From Sipunculus nudus (lineage: Eukaryota; Annelida; Sipuncula; Golfingiida; Sipunculidae): 64,000 bases of DNA. The translations under genes and the position numbers were made by a program. Position 1 is the first letter of the stretch; each line of letters begins with the position of its first letter. The stretch lies in NCBI GenBank assembly GCA_026874595.1, contig CM049308.1, forward strand, positions 48,803,327-48,867,326, written 5' to 3'. Below the pieces are notes generated by a model. The model was not told where the DNA came from, made no database searches, and worked only from the letters and a program-made list of their open reading frames with translations. Below are positions 47,061-58,165 of this stretch, piece after piece.

Positions 47061-48045
47061 AAGGATTTCAGCTTTGTAGTTTAGAAAGCTGAAAGAAATT
47101 GTAGCTTTTATTAATGTTTTTATGAGACCACGTCAGACCCAGGCCCTACCCAGCCCCTCTTCAGTCACCTGTATGTTGACCGTGTTGACCTTTCAGCAAA
47201 TTATGCATGCCTCAAGCGAGGCATACACTTGGGCAGCCAGGCAGCTAATGCCCAGTCACAGTTGATCCAGGTGTCCAACCCAACTCATCTTGTAGTTGTT
47301 TTGAAAAACAACATAACAATAAACAATAAATTAATAAATTTTTATTGTTTTTTTATAACAAATTAAAGAAAAAATAATAGAAAAGGAATTTGTTAGTTGA
47401 TGAGTAACAGGGAAAAAGCTTGTAGTTATTGATGATGTAAGAATCTTGTATGGATGGATAGAATGTCAATGTCAATGTTATTCCAAAAAACACCATGCAG
47501 TCACCTATGGTATTTTTCAGTTCAATTTTAATGATAAAAAAAATAAATCATATGATTCATTACTAATCATTAGGGATCATATGAAGGAAATTAATGATAG
47601 ACAAAGATGCAGTTGATAATATTTATCTAGATTCCTACTGTGTCTAGTGTGTAGATTGATGTTAAAGTAGTCCAAAGTGAATATATTACATTTATTATTT
47701 AATATAAATAAAAGCCATAAAACCAAGTACTTATGATTATTATTTAAATTTTAAGAATTTTGTATATTCTGGATTCTCAACATCATTGTTTGGCTAAAAC
47801 TGAATAAATACCAGACATGGTGCGAATGCTTTGCAGATGTATTTGGATATGAATATGAATATGTACTGCATTAAAAAATTTCTTGCATAAAAATGGGAAT
47901 TCAGGTAAAAATGAAAGTATTTGAATACCAGTGCAGATACTTTCAAAATGTATTCATGAATGCATTCATGAATATATTCTATAATATTATTTTAATAATC
48001 ATTTCAGTTATATTTTATTTTTAAAAAGCATATGATTTTGTTATT
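47061..48045. other. No gene seen
   Basis: AT-rich. A patch at 47.14-47.29 kb is GC-richer ('accacgtcagacccaggccc'), but its frames are short and unsupported. Confidence 0.4.
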
Positions 48046-48699
48046 ATTGTATCCCCAGACAAAGTCGGGGGATACTATGATTTCATACCGGTCCCGCCGC
48101 CGCCGCCACATATAAATCTTGTTGGCGCGATAACCCAAAAAATATTTCACAGAACTTTACCAAACTTGGTATATGTATAGATATGGGTAAGAGGACAACG
48201 CCTATTAAAAATGAGGTCATAACCTTTACTAGGAGAGTGTCCTTGACCTTGAATAGGTCCAATTTTGGGGAAAATCACACAAATTTTTTAATATCTCAAG
48301 AAATCTTGCATGGATTTATCCCAAAATCAAGTTGATGGAAGATCATGGATAGGGTTGTCCTGTTCCAGAAACTGGTGGCGCCACCTATTATTCTTTACTT
48401 GTTTTCGTGCCGTTTAATACCCCCAAAATTGCTACCTTACAGTGCTGTGAGCATTATAAGTCAATGGACAGATTTCTTTTATATTATGCATATACATAGG
48501 TATGGGTTATGGGATGATGTTTATTTAAATTGGGGTCATGACCTTTCCTATGATAGTGGCCTTGACCTTGAATATTGCCATATATGGTGAAAATCACACA
48601 CCTCTTATGATATCTCCAGTGTTGATAGCCATATGGATTTCAAACATAACTTATGGATGGCCCACCACTAAAGTAAGAACCCTATAGGTTCTAGGGTCA

Positions 48700-51600
48700 T
48701 GAGGTCAAAGGTCAAGGTCACTGGACTGGCATTTTAAAAGATACTGTGGATGCATTTTAAGCCAAACTTTCATCCTAAGGCTTCCATCTTGAATATATAG
48801 CTCACTTGCCAATAGTGGATGATCCATATAAATTTTGGGGTCACAAGGTCAAAGGTCAAGGCCACAGGAGCTATCTGTCTAAAAATTAGTTTCTGGATGA
48901 TAATTCCTGCTTTTATTGATGTATTGATTTCAAATTTGACTTATATATGTCCCATTGAAAAAGCAAGACTCCAATTGATTTTGGGGTCATGAGGTCAAAG
49001 GTCAAGGTCACAGGACACATCTTTAAAAAGATTGTGGATGCATTTTCAGCCAAACATTTCCTCTCAGACCTTTCATCTTGCACATATAAGTCATCTGCCA
49101 AGAGAGGAAGACCCCTATCAATTTTGAGGTCACAAGGTCAAAGGTGAAGGTCACAGGAGCAATCTGTCCAAAAATTAGTTTCTGGATGATAATTCCTTCT
49201 TTTATTGATGTATGGATTTCAAACTTGACTTGTATTTGACCCATTGGAAAAACAAGACCGAATTGAATTCAGAGTCATGAGGTCAAAGGTCAAGGTCACA
49301 GGAAACCTCTTTAAAAAGATTGTGGATGCACTTTCAGCCAAACAATTCATCTTAGATCTTTCATCTTGCACATATAGTTCACCTGCCAAGAGAGGAAGAC
49401 CCCTATCAGTTTTGAGGTCACAAGGTCAAAGGTGAAGGTCACAGGAGCCATCTGTCCAAAAATTAGTTTCTGGATGATAATTCCTTCTTTTATTGATGTA
49501 TGGATTTCAAACTTGACTTATATATGTCCCATTGAAAAAGCAAGACTCCAATTGATTTTGGGGTTATGAGGTCAAAGGTCAAGGTCACAGGACACATCTT
49601 TAAAAAGATTGTGGATGCATTTTCAGCCAAACATTTCCTCTCAGACCTTTCATCTTGCACATATAGTTCACCTGCCAATAGAGAAAGACCCCTATCAGTT
49701 TTGAGGTCACAAGGTCCAAGGTGAAGGTCACAGGAGCCATCTGTCCAAAAATTAGTTCCTGGATGATAATTCCTGCTTTTATTGATGTATGGATTTCAAA
49801 CCTGACTTATATATGTCCCATTGGAAAAGCAAGACCCAAATTGATTTTGGGTCATGAGGTCAAAGGTCAAGGTCACAGGACACATCTTTAAAAAGATTGT
49901 GGATGCATTTTCAGCCAAACATTTCATCTTAGATCTTTCATCTTGCACATATAGTTCACCTGCCAAGAGAGGAAGACCCCTATCAGTTTTGAGGTCACAA
50001 GGTCAAAGGTGAAGGTCACAGGAGCCATCTGTCCAATAATTAGTTTCTGGATGATAATTCCTTCTTTTATTGATGTATGGATTTCAAACTTGACTTATAT
50101 ATGTCCCATTGAAAAAGCAAGACTCCAATTGATTTTGGGGTTATGAGGTCAAAGGTCAAGGTCACAGGACACATCTTTAAAAAGATTGTGGATGCATTTT
50201 CAGCCAAACATTTCCTCTCAGACCTTTCATCTTGCACATATAGTTCACCTGCCAATAGAGAAAGACCCCTATCAGTTTTGAGGTCACAAGGTCCAAGGTG
50301 AAGGTCACAGGAGCCATCTGTCCAAAAATTAGTTCCTGGATGATAATTCCTGCTTTTATTGATGTATGGATTTCAAACCTGACTTATATATGTCCCATTG
50401 GAAAAGCAAGACCCAAATTGATTTTGGGTCATGAGGTCAAAGGTCAAGGTCACAGGACACATCTTTAAAAAGATTGTGGATGCATTTTCAGCCAAACATT
50501 TCATCTTAGATCTTTCATCTTGCACATATAGTTCACCTGCCAAGAGAGGAAGACCCCTATCAGTTTTGAGGTCACAAGGTCAAAGGTGAAGGTCACAGGA
50601 ACCATCTGTCCAAAAATTAGTTTCTGGATGATAATTCCTTCTTTTATTGATGTATGGATTTCAAACTTGACTTATATATGTCCCATTGAAAAAGCAAGAC
50701 TCCAATTCATTTTGGGGTCAGGAGGTCAAAGGTCAAGGTCATAGGAAACCTCTTAAAAAAATTGTTGATGCATTTTCAGCCAAACAATTCATCTCAGATC
50801 TTTCATCTTGCACATATAGTTCACCTGCCAAGAGAGGAAGACCCCTATCAGTTTTGAGGTCACAAGGTCAAAGGTGAAGGTCACAGGAACCATCTGTCCA
50901 AAAATTAGTTTCTGGATGATAATTCCTTTTTTTATTGATGTATGGATTTCAAACTTGACTTGTATTTGACCCATTGTAAAAGCAAGACCCGAATTGATTT
51001 TGGGTCAAAGGGGCCAAAGGTCAAGGTCACAGGAAACCTCTTTAAAAAGATTGTGGATGCATTTTCAGCCAAACATTTCATCTCAGACCTTTCATCTTGC
51101 AAATATAGTTCACCTGCCAAGAGAGGAAGAACCCTATCAATTTTGAGGTCAAAGGTGAAGGTCACAGGAGCCAACTGTCCAAAAATTAGTTTCTGAATGA
51201 TAATTCCTTCTTTTATTGATGTATGGATTTCAAACCTGACTTGTATTTGACCCAATGGAAAAGCAAGACCCGAATTCATTTTGGGGTCAGGAGGTCAAAG
51301 GTCAAGGTCATAGGAAACCTCTTAAAAAAATTGTTGATGCATTTTCAGCCAAACAATTCATCTCAGATCTTTCATCTTGCACATATAGTTCACCTGCCAA
51401 GAGAGGAAGACCCCTATCAGTTTTGAGGTCACAAGGTCAAAGGTGAAGGTCACAGGAGCCATCTGTCCAAAATTTAGTTTCTGGATGATAATTCCTTTTT
51501 TTATTGATGTATGGATTTCAAACTTGACTTGTATTTGACCCATTGTAAAAGCAAGACCCGAATTGATTTTTGGTCAAAGGGGCCAAAGGTCAAGGTCACA

Positions 51601-52150
51601 GGAAACCTCTTTAAAAAGATTGTGGATGCATTTTCAGCCAAACATTTCATCTCAGACCTTTCATCTTGCAAATATAGTTCACCTGCCAAGAGAGGAAGAA
51701 CCCTATCAATTTTGAGGTCAAAGGTGAAGGTCACAGGAGCCAACTGTCCAAAAATTAGTTTCTGAATGATAATTCCTTCTTTTATTGATGTATGGATTTC
51801 AAACCTGACTTGTATTTGACCCATTGGAAAAGCAAGACCCGAATTGATTTTGGGGTCATGAGGTCAAAGGTCAAGGTCACAGGAAACCTCTTTAAAAAGA
51901 TTGTGGATGCATTTTCAGCCAAACAATTCATCTCAGATCTTTCATATTGCACATATAGTTCACCTGCCAAGAGTGGAAGACCCCTATCAATTTTGAGGTC
52001 ACAAAGTCAAAGGTGAAGGTCACAGGAGCCATCTGTCCAAAAATTAGTTTCTGGATGATAATTATGGATTTCAGTCTTGACTTGTATATGTACCATTGGA
52101 AAAGCAAGACCAAAATTGATTTTGGGTCATGAGGTCAAAGGTCAAGGTCA
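48700..52150 (-). repeat. ~289-bp tandem array with higher-order duplications
   Basis: Units carry AGGTCAAAGGTCAAGGTCA, the complement of the copy 3 core. Pairs of units are duplicated: identical 62-aa shadow frames start 577 bp apart (49678 and 50255 on the minus strand), and near-identical 84-aa ones 569 bp apart (50942 and 51511). This indicates recent unequal exchange inside the element. Confidence 0.85.
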
Positions 52151-52283
52151 AAGGACACATCTTTTAAAAGATCAAGGTCACAGGACCAACATCTTCAACA
52201 AGATTGTGGATTGTTAGATGGAAGAAACAATAAATATGCCAAGTGTCAGTATATGCTGCTAAAAATGGGGGTCTATTCTTAAA

Positions 52284-52295
52284 GGGGGGGGGGGG
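52284..52295. repeat. Poly-G run (G12)
   Basis: Part of end B of copy 4; it corresponds to the C11 run at 16758-16768 in copy 1. Confidence 0.9.
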
Positions 52296-52336
52296 CCTAC
52301 TATGTCTGGGGATACTCTGGCACAAGAAATTTATAG

Positions 52337-52634
52337 TTTTTTTTTAATAAAAATTATATTGGCACAATATTTGTTATTAAATTAAAAAAAAATAGTTAAA
52401 CTCTTTTATTATATGCGCTCCTTATAAGTTATATGGCCAAGTCTAAATCTGCGTGAATATAGCACTCCATTTGTTAATAAAATAAATGAAATCAATCCTC
52501 TTCCCTGTCTCCAAAGATACTATCAAAATCATACATAAGCTAAACACCAACAACTCATAATACAGCTTATATTTATTACCACACAACACCGGCATGTGCC
52601 TCATTCCCAAATCATATTTTTTATCATATCTAAC
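52337..52634. other. Spacer, nothing recognised
   Basis: AT-rich sequence between mobile elements. Confidence 0.4.
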
Positions 52635-53260
52635 AGCTGAGCGCCGTGACCCATGGGTCCCATGTTTTAATTATTATTTGTAATGGTCTCTCACAAGTCA
52701 CAAATGCCATTTGACAAACTCCGCAAGTCTTTGCCGACCTGAAGAGCAAATTAGCAGGCAACTTTATCCAACATTTTCTTCATGCCTGATGCTCAAAAAG
52801 AGATGAGTTTTAAGCACAGCTAACTGAAAGTCAGCTGAGGTATAGGAATGGTGGTTTGTCAGTAGGCTGTCTGGCCGTCTGTTAGCAAGACTCAAATCAT
52901 AACTGCTGACCCTAGATGCTTTGAGTTAATATCCATCGAGGTCAATAAAATTTCTCCCTTAAAACATGATATTAGGTAACTGCAACCTATACCCCTCAAG
53001 CTATTGGGCATGTAAGTATCCCCAAGAATAATTAAAAATATGACCCAAAAGAAACAAAACCTCCAGTATCTTGATAATTAATGTATGGATTGTCATGAAT
53101 ATTGACCATGACTCGTTTTGTCCATGTTTTAAAACTGGTGGTGGTGCCACCTGTATTTTTTTCTAATAATTACAATTGTTTTTCTATTTTGAGACTGTTT
53201 AATGACAGCAAACATGTCATTTTCTCAGCTCTGGTTTCATCTAGTGTATTGAAACCTTGT
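52635..53260 (+). mobile_element. Hairpin end followed by a TAGCTCAG-family copy
   Basis: 52.64-52.67 kb is a hairpin end 'cagctgagcgccgtgaccca' then TGGGTC. At 52.81 kb a copy starts with 'cacagctaactgaaagtcag' and 'ctgaggtatagg', followed by the body ('tatccccaagaataatt') and GGTGGTGCCACC at 53141-53152, a CpG-decayed form of the palindrome. Confidence 0.6.
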
Positions 53261-54570
53261 GTGTATATTGATTTTAAACAGATGCCCCGTAGTAATCAGC
53301 TTACAACACTCTGGTTCATCCTTAGAGGTAATATATATGTCAATCCACTAACATGTACTCTTATAATGAGTATATCTTGTAGTAACATATCTTGAATGAT
53401 TATAACAACATATATAATAAAGCCCTTGTTTCCATAAGATACTGACATCAATAGTCATTACCATATTTGATTTTTGCTTATATGTGATAGGCATTGTACA
53501 ACCACTAGAGAAGTAAAAGTGTACTCATTATGTATGCACTATAATATCTGTGATCATGCAGAGTTTTTACTTTTACTGGAGATTTATGCCTGATAAACAC
53601 TTTTTAAATTTGCATATTGTTCAATTTATTATGGAAAATTTATCCCTGATCTACTTGTATTTTATTACAATTCTCTGCAATTTTTTCCAGTGGGAAGCAG
53701 ATATTTGATAGCTTTTACAATTTTTTACAGTAACAATTCACAAGTGAGCTTCGGGTTGTTGTTTTTATGGATGGCAGTACAGTGGCAGTGATGATTCAAG
53801 TAATTCAATGAATAAAATAAACTATTGTGGAGAGAGTCAGCAGCTCTTTGTGTTCATTTAATGTACTATAATAATTATTGTGAATGTCAAACTATATATC
53901 AGTGAAAAACATGATTAACTTACTCATGATGTGCGTCTGATTTCTGTTGTAAACTAGACTTCTTTTGTCATAACCTGTACAGACCTTACAGCCTGACTCT
54001 GTGATATATATTTGTCAGTAACATTTAGTGTCAGATTTCTGAGTCATGACATATATTTTGCAAGCTGAATCAGACTTTCCCCCCAGATATCAATACATGT
54101 ATATGGTAGGAAAATATAATATTTTGAAAAATTTCAGACCAAGTTAATGATATGGTAAATTAAAAGACTTGTACACCGATATGTGCAGCATTTACCTCAT
54201 ATCAGTGAAGAATTTAGGTTGATTTGAAATAGTATGGTTTCAATCACTTTTTTTTACTTCTTGTGTATTGGCTTAAGCCCTGAACTACCACATAAAAAAT
54301 GCTCTCCTTTTAAACAAATGTCAGGCAAGAATTATTTTTCATGTTAGTAATTTTATGATTTAGATTCATAACTGTATGAAAATCTTACAATGATCATTTT
54401 CTTGAAAATCAGTTATTATTGGCTCATTTCTATGCTGATTTGAATGTGGATATGGTACAGATTTGTTTGAAAATCAGTTTTTAACAAAACTGAAAAACTA
54501 AAGTGTCAACCAAATGCACAAGCTTGGAAATTGTAGCCACATGCCCATCATGTCTGTGTTGCTGATGCAG
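53261..54570. other. No gene seen
   Basis: AT-rich, low-repeat. No open frame with convincing splice sites. Confidence 0.4.
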
Positions 54571-54589
54571 GCTTAACACAGTCTTGTTA
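54571..54589 (+). CDS. Possible 19-nt microexon
   Basis: The tract 'tgtctgtgttgctgatgcag' ends in AG at 54570, and a textbook donor GTAAGTAT begins at 54590. The 19-nt exon would take phase 2 in and leave phase 0 (peptide R-LNTVLL), which fits exon 1 at 40515 and the candidate terminal exon at 57333. Phase agreement alone is weak evidence and microexons are easily found by chance. Confidence 0.13.
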
Positions 54590-54619
54590 GTAAGTATATC
54601 ATGTGTTTTATCTTGTCAG

Positions 54620-54891
54620 CTCCCTGCACCAGCAGTCCATGGTCACCACTTTCATTGTCATCCAATGTTTTGATTTTCTGGGGCTAATTTTGTCTCAATA
54701 TGATGGCACAAATTCAGTTGCAAATGATAAGATGTACATTTTTAGTGGTATGCTTGCTATATATCAGTTCATTGGAAGACTTTGTAAAGGTGTTGCAGTG
54801 ATATTTCCCACACATGCCATGCTGAAGGTGTTAAGTGAGATAACACTAACAGAGCTAGTTAAGGCAGGCCATTCAATGCTTTTTCTGTTTT
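54620..54891 (+). CDS. Unassigned open segment (longest frame in the window)
   Basis: After an acceptor-like 'ttatcttgtcag' a frame stays open for about 90 codons before running into a TAGCTCAG element at 54.89 kb; the total frame is 140 codons. Parts read protein-like (VANDKMYIFSGMLAIYQF, HAMLKVLSEITLTELVKAG), and it fits phase 2. It has no clear donor and no homology I recognise, so chance is likely. Confidence 0.15.
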
Positions 54892-55730
54892 TAGCTCAGC
54901 TGACTGTAAGTCATCTGAGCTATAGTCGTGGTCCATTGTCCATCGTCAGTCCGTCTGTCCATCTGTTAGACTGGCACGTTTTGAAACCGTTAGACCTACA
55001 AATCCAAAATTTGGCAAACTGTTAGATGTCCCCAAAATCTCCTACTATACAGAAAATTGGGTCAATATGACTTTGTTCCTTTCGGGATATTTAGGAAAAA
55101 CCTCAAATTTGCATTAAAAACCTATTATCACACTTCAGGACTGCCTAATATCAAAACCACTTATCTGTTTTTTGTAATATTTACCAGAAGTAATCTCCTA
55201 TGTATTTCCTATATACATGCCAGACATTAAGTCCGTTAAGTGTAATTTCTTTAAATTAGGGCCCGAACATAATGGACCTTGTAAAAAATCAAGAAAAATA
55301 TTCACTCACTTTACATGAAAATTTTGAAACTAGAGACTATTTTCTCAAGTATATAACTTTGTTTAATTAAGATTCAGTTGTTTACCCAAACTTAGATCTG
55401 AATTTTGTAAATTTTTTAAGTTATTAGCATAAAAATAAAATTAGTACCTTAAATTTTGCCCAATTTTGACCATGGCACTTTTTAGCTCAGCTGACTTTCA
55501 GTCATGCTGGGCTATAGCGATGGGTCTTTGTCCGGCGTCCTTCCGTCTGTCCGTCCAGCCGTCTTGCCGGCCGTTAGCAGGGCACAAATCGTAACCGTAG
55601 GGGCTAGGGCCATAAACCCTATGCAGTCTTAGAGGTTCTAAAAAGATCTCCTTGCAAACCTGAAATTAGGTCACTGCGACCTATATTCTCGAAGTTATGG
55701 GGTGTGTTTGCACCCCCCAGAAATAATTCT
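54892..55730 (+). mobile_element. Two TAGCTCAG elements in tandem
   Basis: The first starts with an intact hairpin at 54893 (TAGCTCAGCTGACTGTAAGT, CATCTGAGCTATAG) and carries the long-body subtype of 45.9 kb. The second starts at 55483 ('tagctcagctgactttcagt', 'catgctgggctatag') with the short body and 'caccccccagaaataattct', where it meets GTGACC-type sequence. Confidence 0.75.
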
Positions 55731-56720
55731 TTTAGCCAAAATTTTCATCCCAAACCTTCCATCTTTCACATACAGCTCACCTACCAACAGGGGAAGAACC
55801 ATAATTATTTTGAGGTCACAAGATCAAAGGTCAAGGTCACAGAACCAACTTCTTTGAAAAGCCTGTGGATGCATTTTAAGCCAAACCTTTCATCCCAATT
55901 CTTTGATCTTTAACATATAGCTCACCTACTAAGTGGGAGAAGAATCCTATAGATGTTGAGGTCACAAGGTCAAAGGTCAGGGTCACAGGATCCACTTCTT
56001 TGAAAAGGTTGTGGACACATTTCAAGCTAGACCTTTCATTCCAAACGTTTCAGCACTGATATCACTTCTCTGCCAACAGGGGAAAAGACCTGTTGATTTT
56101 GAGGTCAAAGGTCAAGTTCACAGCACCCTCTTCTTGCATGGAGTCATTTTCAGGCAATTTTTTCAATCTATACTTTCCACCTGTCATATATGGCTTACCT
56201 ACCAATAGGGGAAGAAGCCTATTGATGTTGAGTTCAAAAGGTCAAAGGTCAAGGTCACAATATTGTTCTAAATGCTTGTGAACATGTTTTTTTAAAAGGT
56301 TGTGGACACATTTCAAGCTGGACTTTATATTCAAAACCTTCCAGCACTGATATCGATTCTCTGCCAACAGGGGAAAAGACCTGTTTATTTCCAGGTCAAA
56401 GGTCAAGTTCACCGCACCCTCTTCTAATGTGGAGACATTTTCAGGCAAACATTTCAATCTATACCTTCCATCTGACATATATGGCTTACCTACCAATAGG
56501 GGAAGAAGCCTATTGATGTCGAGTTCAAAAGGTCAAAGGTCAAGGCCACAATACTTAATTGTTCTAAATGCTTGTGAACATATTTCTGGTGAAACTGTTC
56601 AAGCCAAACCTTCAGTCTTTCACATATGCCACATCTATGCATCACTCAATTTGATCCAAACTTCATATTTATGGGTCTTTTTGCTTGAAGAAATAACTGA
56701 TTGATTTTGGGGTTAGCTGA
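55731..56720 (-). repeat. GTGACC-type units, inverted, with ~307-bp duplication
   Basis: Cores 'aggtcacaagatcaaaggtc' and 'aaaggtcaaggtcacaatac' mark units. The segment from about 56.01 kb is repeated from about 56.32 kb ('gtggacacatttcaagct', 'ctgccaacaggggaaaagac', 'ctaccaataggggaagaagc'). Confidence 0.7.
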
Positions 56721-57332
56721 TCAGGAGGTTAAAAGTTGCAGGTCAAAGTTATTCACTCATTGGTTGCCAAGTAATTACACCAGATTAAAGTGGTTAGTAG
56801 TTACCCATCATTTAGAAAGAATCCAGTTGATATGTGGGCAAAAGGCCAAGGTCATTGGTCAGGGATGTTTGCAATAACTTATTTTGTAGACCATCTCTAT
56901 TTTCCTTTTATATATAACCATTGCAATCCAGCTGGTACAAATCACTGTGTCGCTGTAATTGTGAGTGACACTGGTGACATATGACTCCCTTTTGTATCAG
57001 CCTATTAAGTGATAAGTGAGAGTGATAAGTACCTGGTTACTGCATAACAAAAACACAGTTGTTGGAATGCTTCAGCCAGGCATTAAGACTATGAGAGTAC
57101 AGTAATAAGGTTTAGCTACTGATTTATAAGATGATGGGAACATTTTGCAGTTTATTTTATGGAATCATAGCAATAAACTTAGTTTCCTAGATATCGGAAT
57201 ATTTATATATAAATCACCACATATAAAAGCAAGTGTTTGTCCTCATAATATGTGGATATGTACCTGGATTAAGGATGGCTTTTTTTCTTTATAAGACTCT
57301 TAGTCATGCTTTCTGCATTTCCTTTCTTTCAG
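56721..57332. other. No gene seen
   Basis: AT-rich, mostly unassigned. It ends in a strong polypyrimidine tract before 57333. Confidence 0.35.
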
Positions 57333-57395
57333 GTTTTGCAGTTTACCTACCCTGCTGATCCCATTGAAAAGCAGAGTTATAATAAAAAATATTAG
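57333..57395 (+). CDS. Candidate terminal exon
   Basis: One of the best acceptors in the window ('gcatttcctttctttcag') is followed in phase 0 by 20 codons, VLQFTYPADPIEKQSYNKKY, and TAG. The peptide is hydrophilic and protein-like, and its phase agrees with the possible microexon at 54571-54589. If both were real they would close the plus-strand gene begun at 40331. A second frame is also open (about 30 codons), so support is limited. Confidence 0.2.
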   Translation, partial: VLQFTYPADPIEKQSYNKKY

Positions 57396-58165
57396 ACTTA
57401 CACTTTTTACATTTGCATATCTATAAATCTGATATGAGGGCCTTAACATGCCTTTTGATTTGTTTTGGACATTCATTACTGTACCATCCTTTGGAGAATT
57501 TGCCCCAAGTTTGGTCTCTTATTGGAGGATGTGTGATATCAAATGTCTGACTTGTCAGAAATCCATTTTGTCTGCCAGACACCTTAGAAATCCTTTTTTC
57601 AGTGCAGTTTCAGTGATTTTTCTTCAATGTTTGATCCAATTTAGAGAATGGTTGTTGATTTCAGACCTGTCAGAAGTTGAATATGGCCACCAGGCAACCA
57701 TATTCCTTTTGATCATATTATCTCAAGAACTGTTAAAGTGAATGCAGTTGGAAGTATATTAATCTTATCTTGCAAAGGATTGGGTCAAATATTTCTTAAT
57801 AAATATTACCATCATTTATACAGGTGCAGTACAGTTGGCTTGTATTAAATAAAATTTAAACAGAAGCACCCATTTCTCAATAATTCTTGCATGGATTTCC
57901 TTGATTTTTGCTATATATGTTGATCTTATATTTGCCCTTTGTGGTGTTCCTTTTGAGACTGACAGGTATCAAGCAAGCTCTGGGAATAGTTGCTGATAGC
58001 TTAACAATCAATATTTTTCCTCTGACCATAAATTCACTGTGTTTTAACCAGACACAGGTGATATATATTTCTGTTGTCGTAGAAAATTTCAACATATTGG
58101 CAAATTGGGTCTTCAAAATTTAACTGGAAGTTGTGAATCTCAGCCCATGATGTTGCAGGTCATGC
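57396..58165. other. No gene supported
   Basis: The 97-aa plus frame at 57.45-57.74 kb and antiparallel 71/79-aa frames at 57.9-58.1 kb lack splice context and coding-like bias. Confidence 0.4.

Larger units (their letters stand above)
48046..52336 (+). mobile_element. TATCCCCAGACA element, copy 4, with ~12-unit array
   Basis: Inverted relative to copy 3. It begins ATTGTATCCCCAGACAAAGT (end A), has (CCG)n at 48095-48108, then the core with GGTGGCGCCACC at 48374-48385. An array of ~289-bp units runs from about 48.7 to 52.15 kb, followed by 'atgccaagtgtcagtatatg', G12 and end B: ATGTCTGGGGATACTCTGGC, ACAAGAAAT, ATAG|T (a mutated CTAG). By eye the single-copy core is about 95% or more identical to copy 3. 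No protein is encoded. I infer a non-autonomous Helitron/Helentron-like element that moved fairly recently. Confidence 0.8.
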
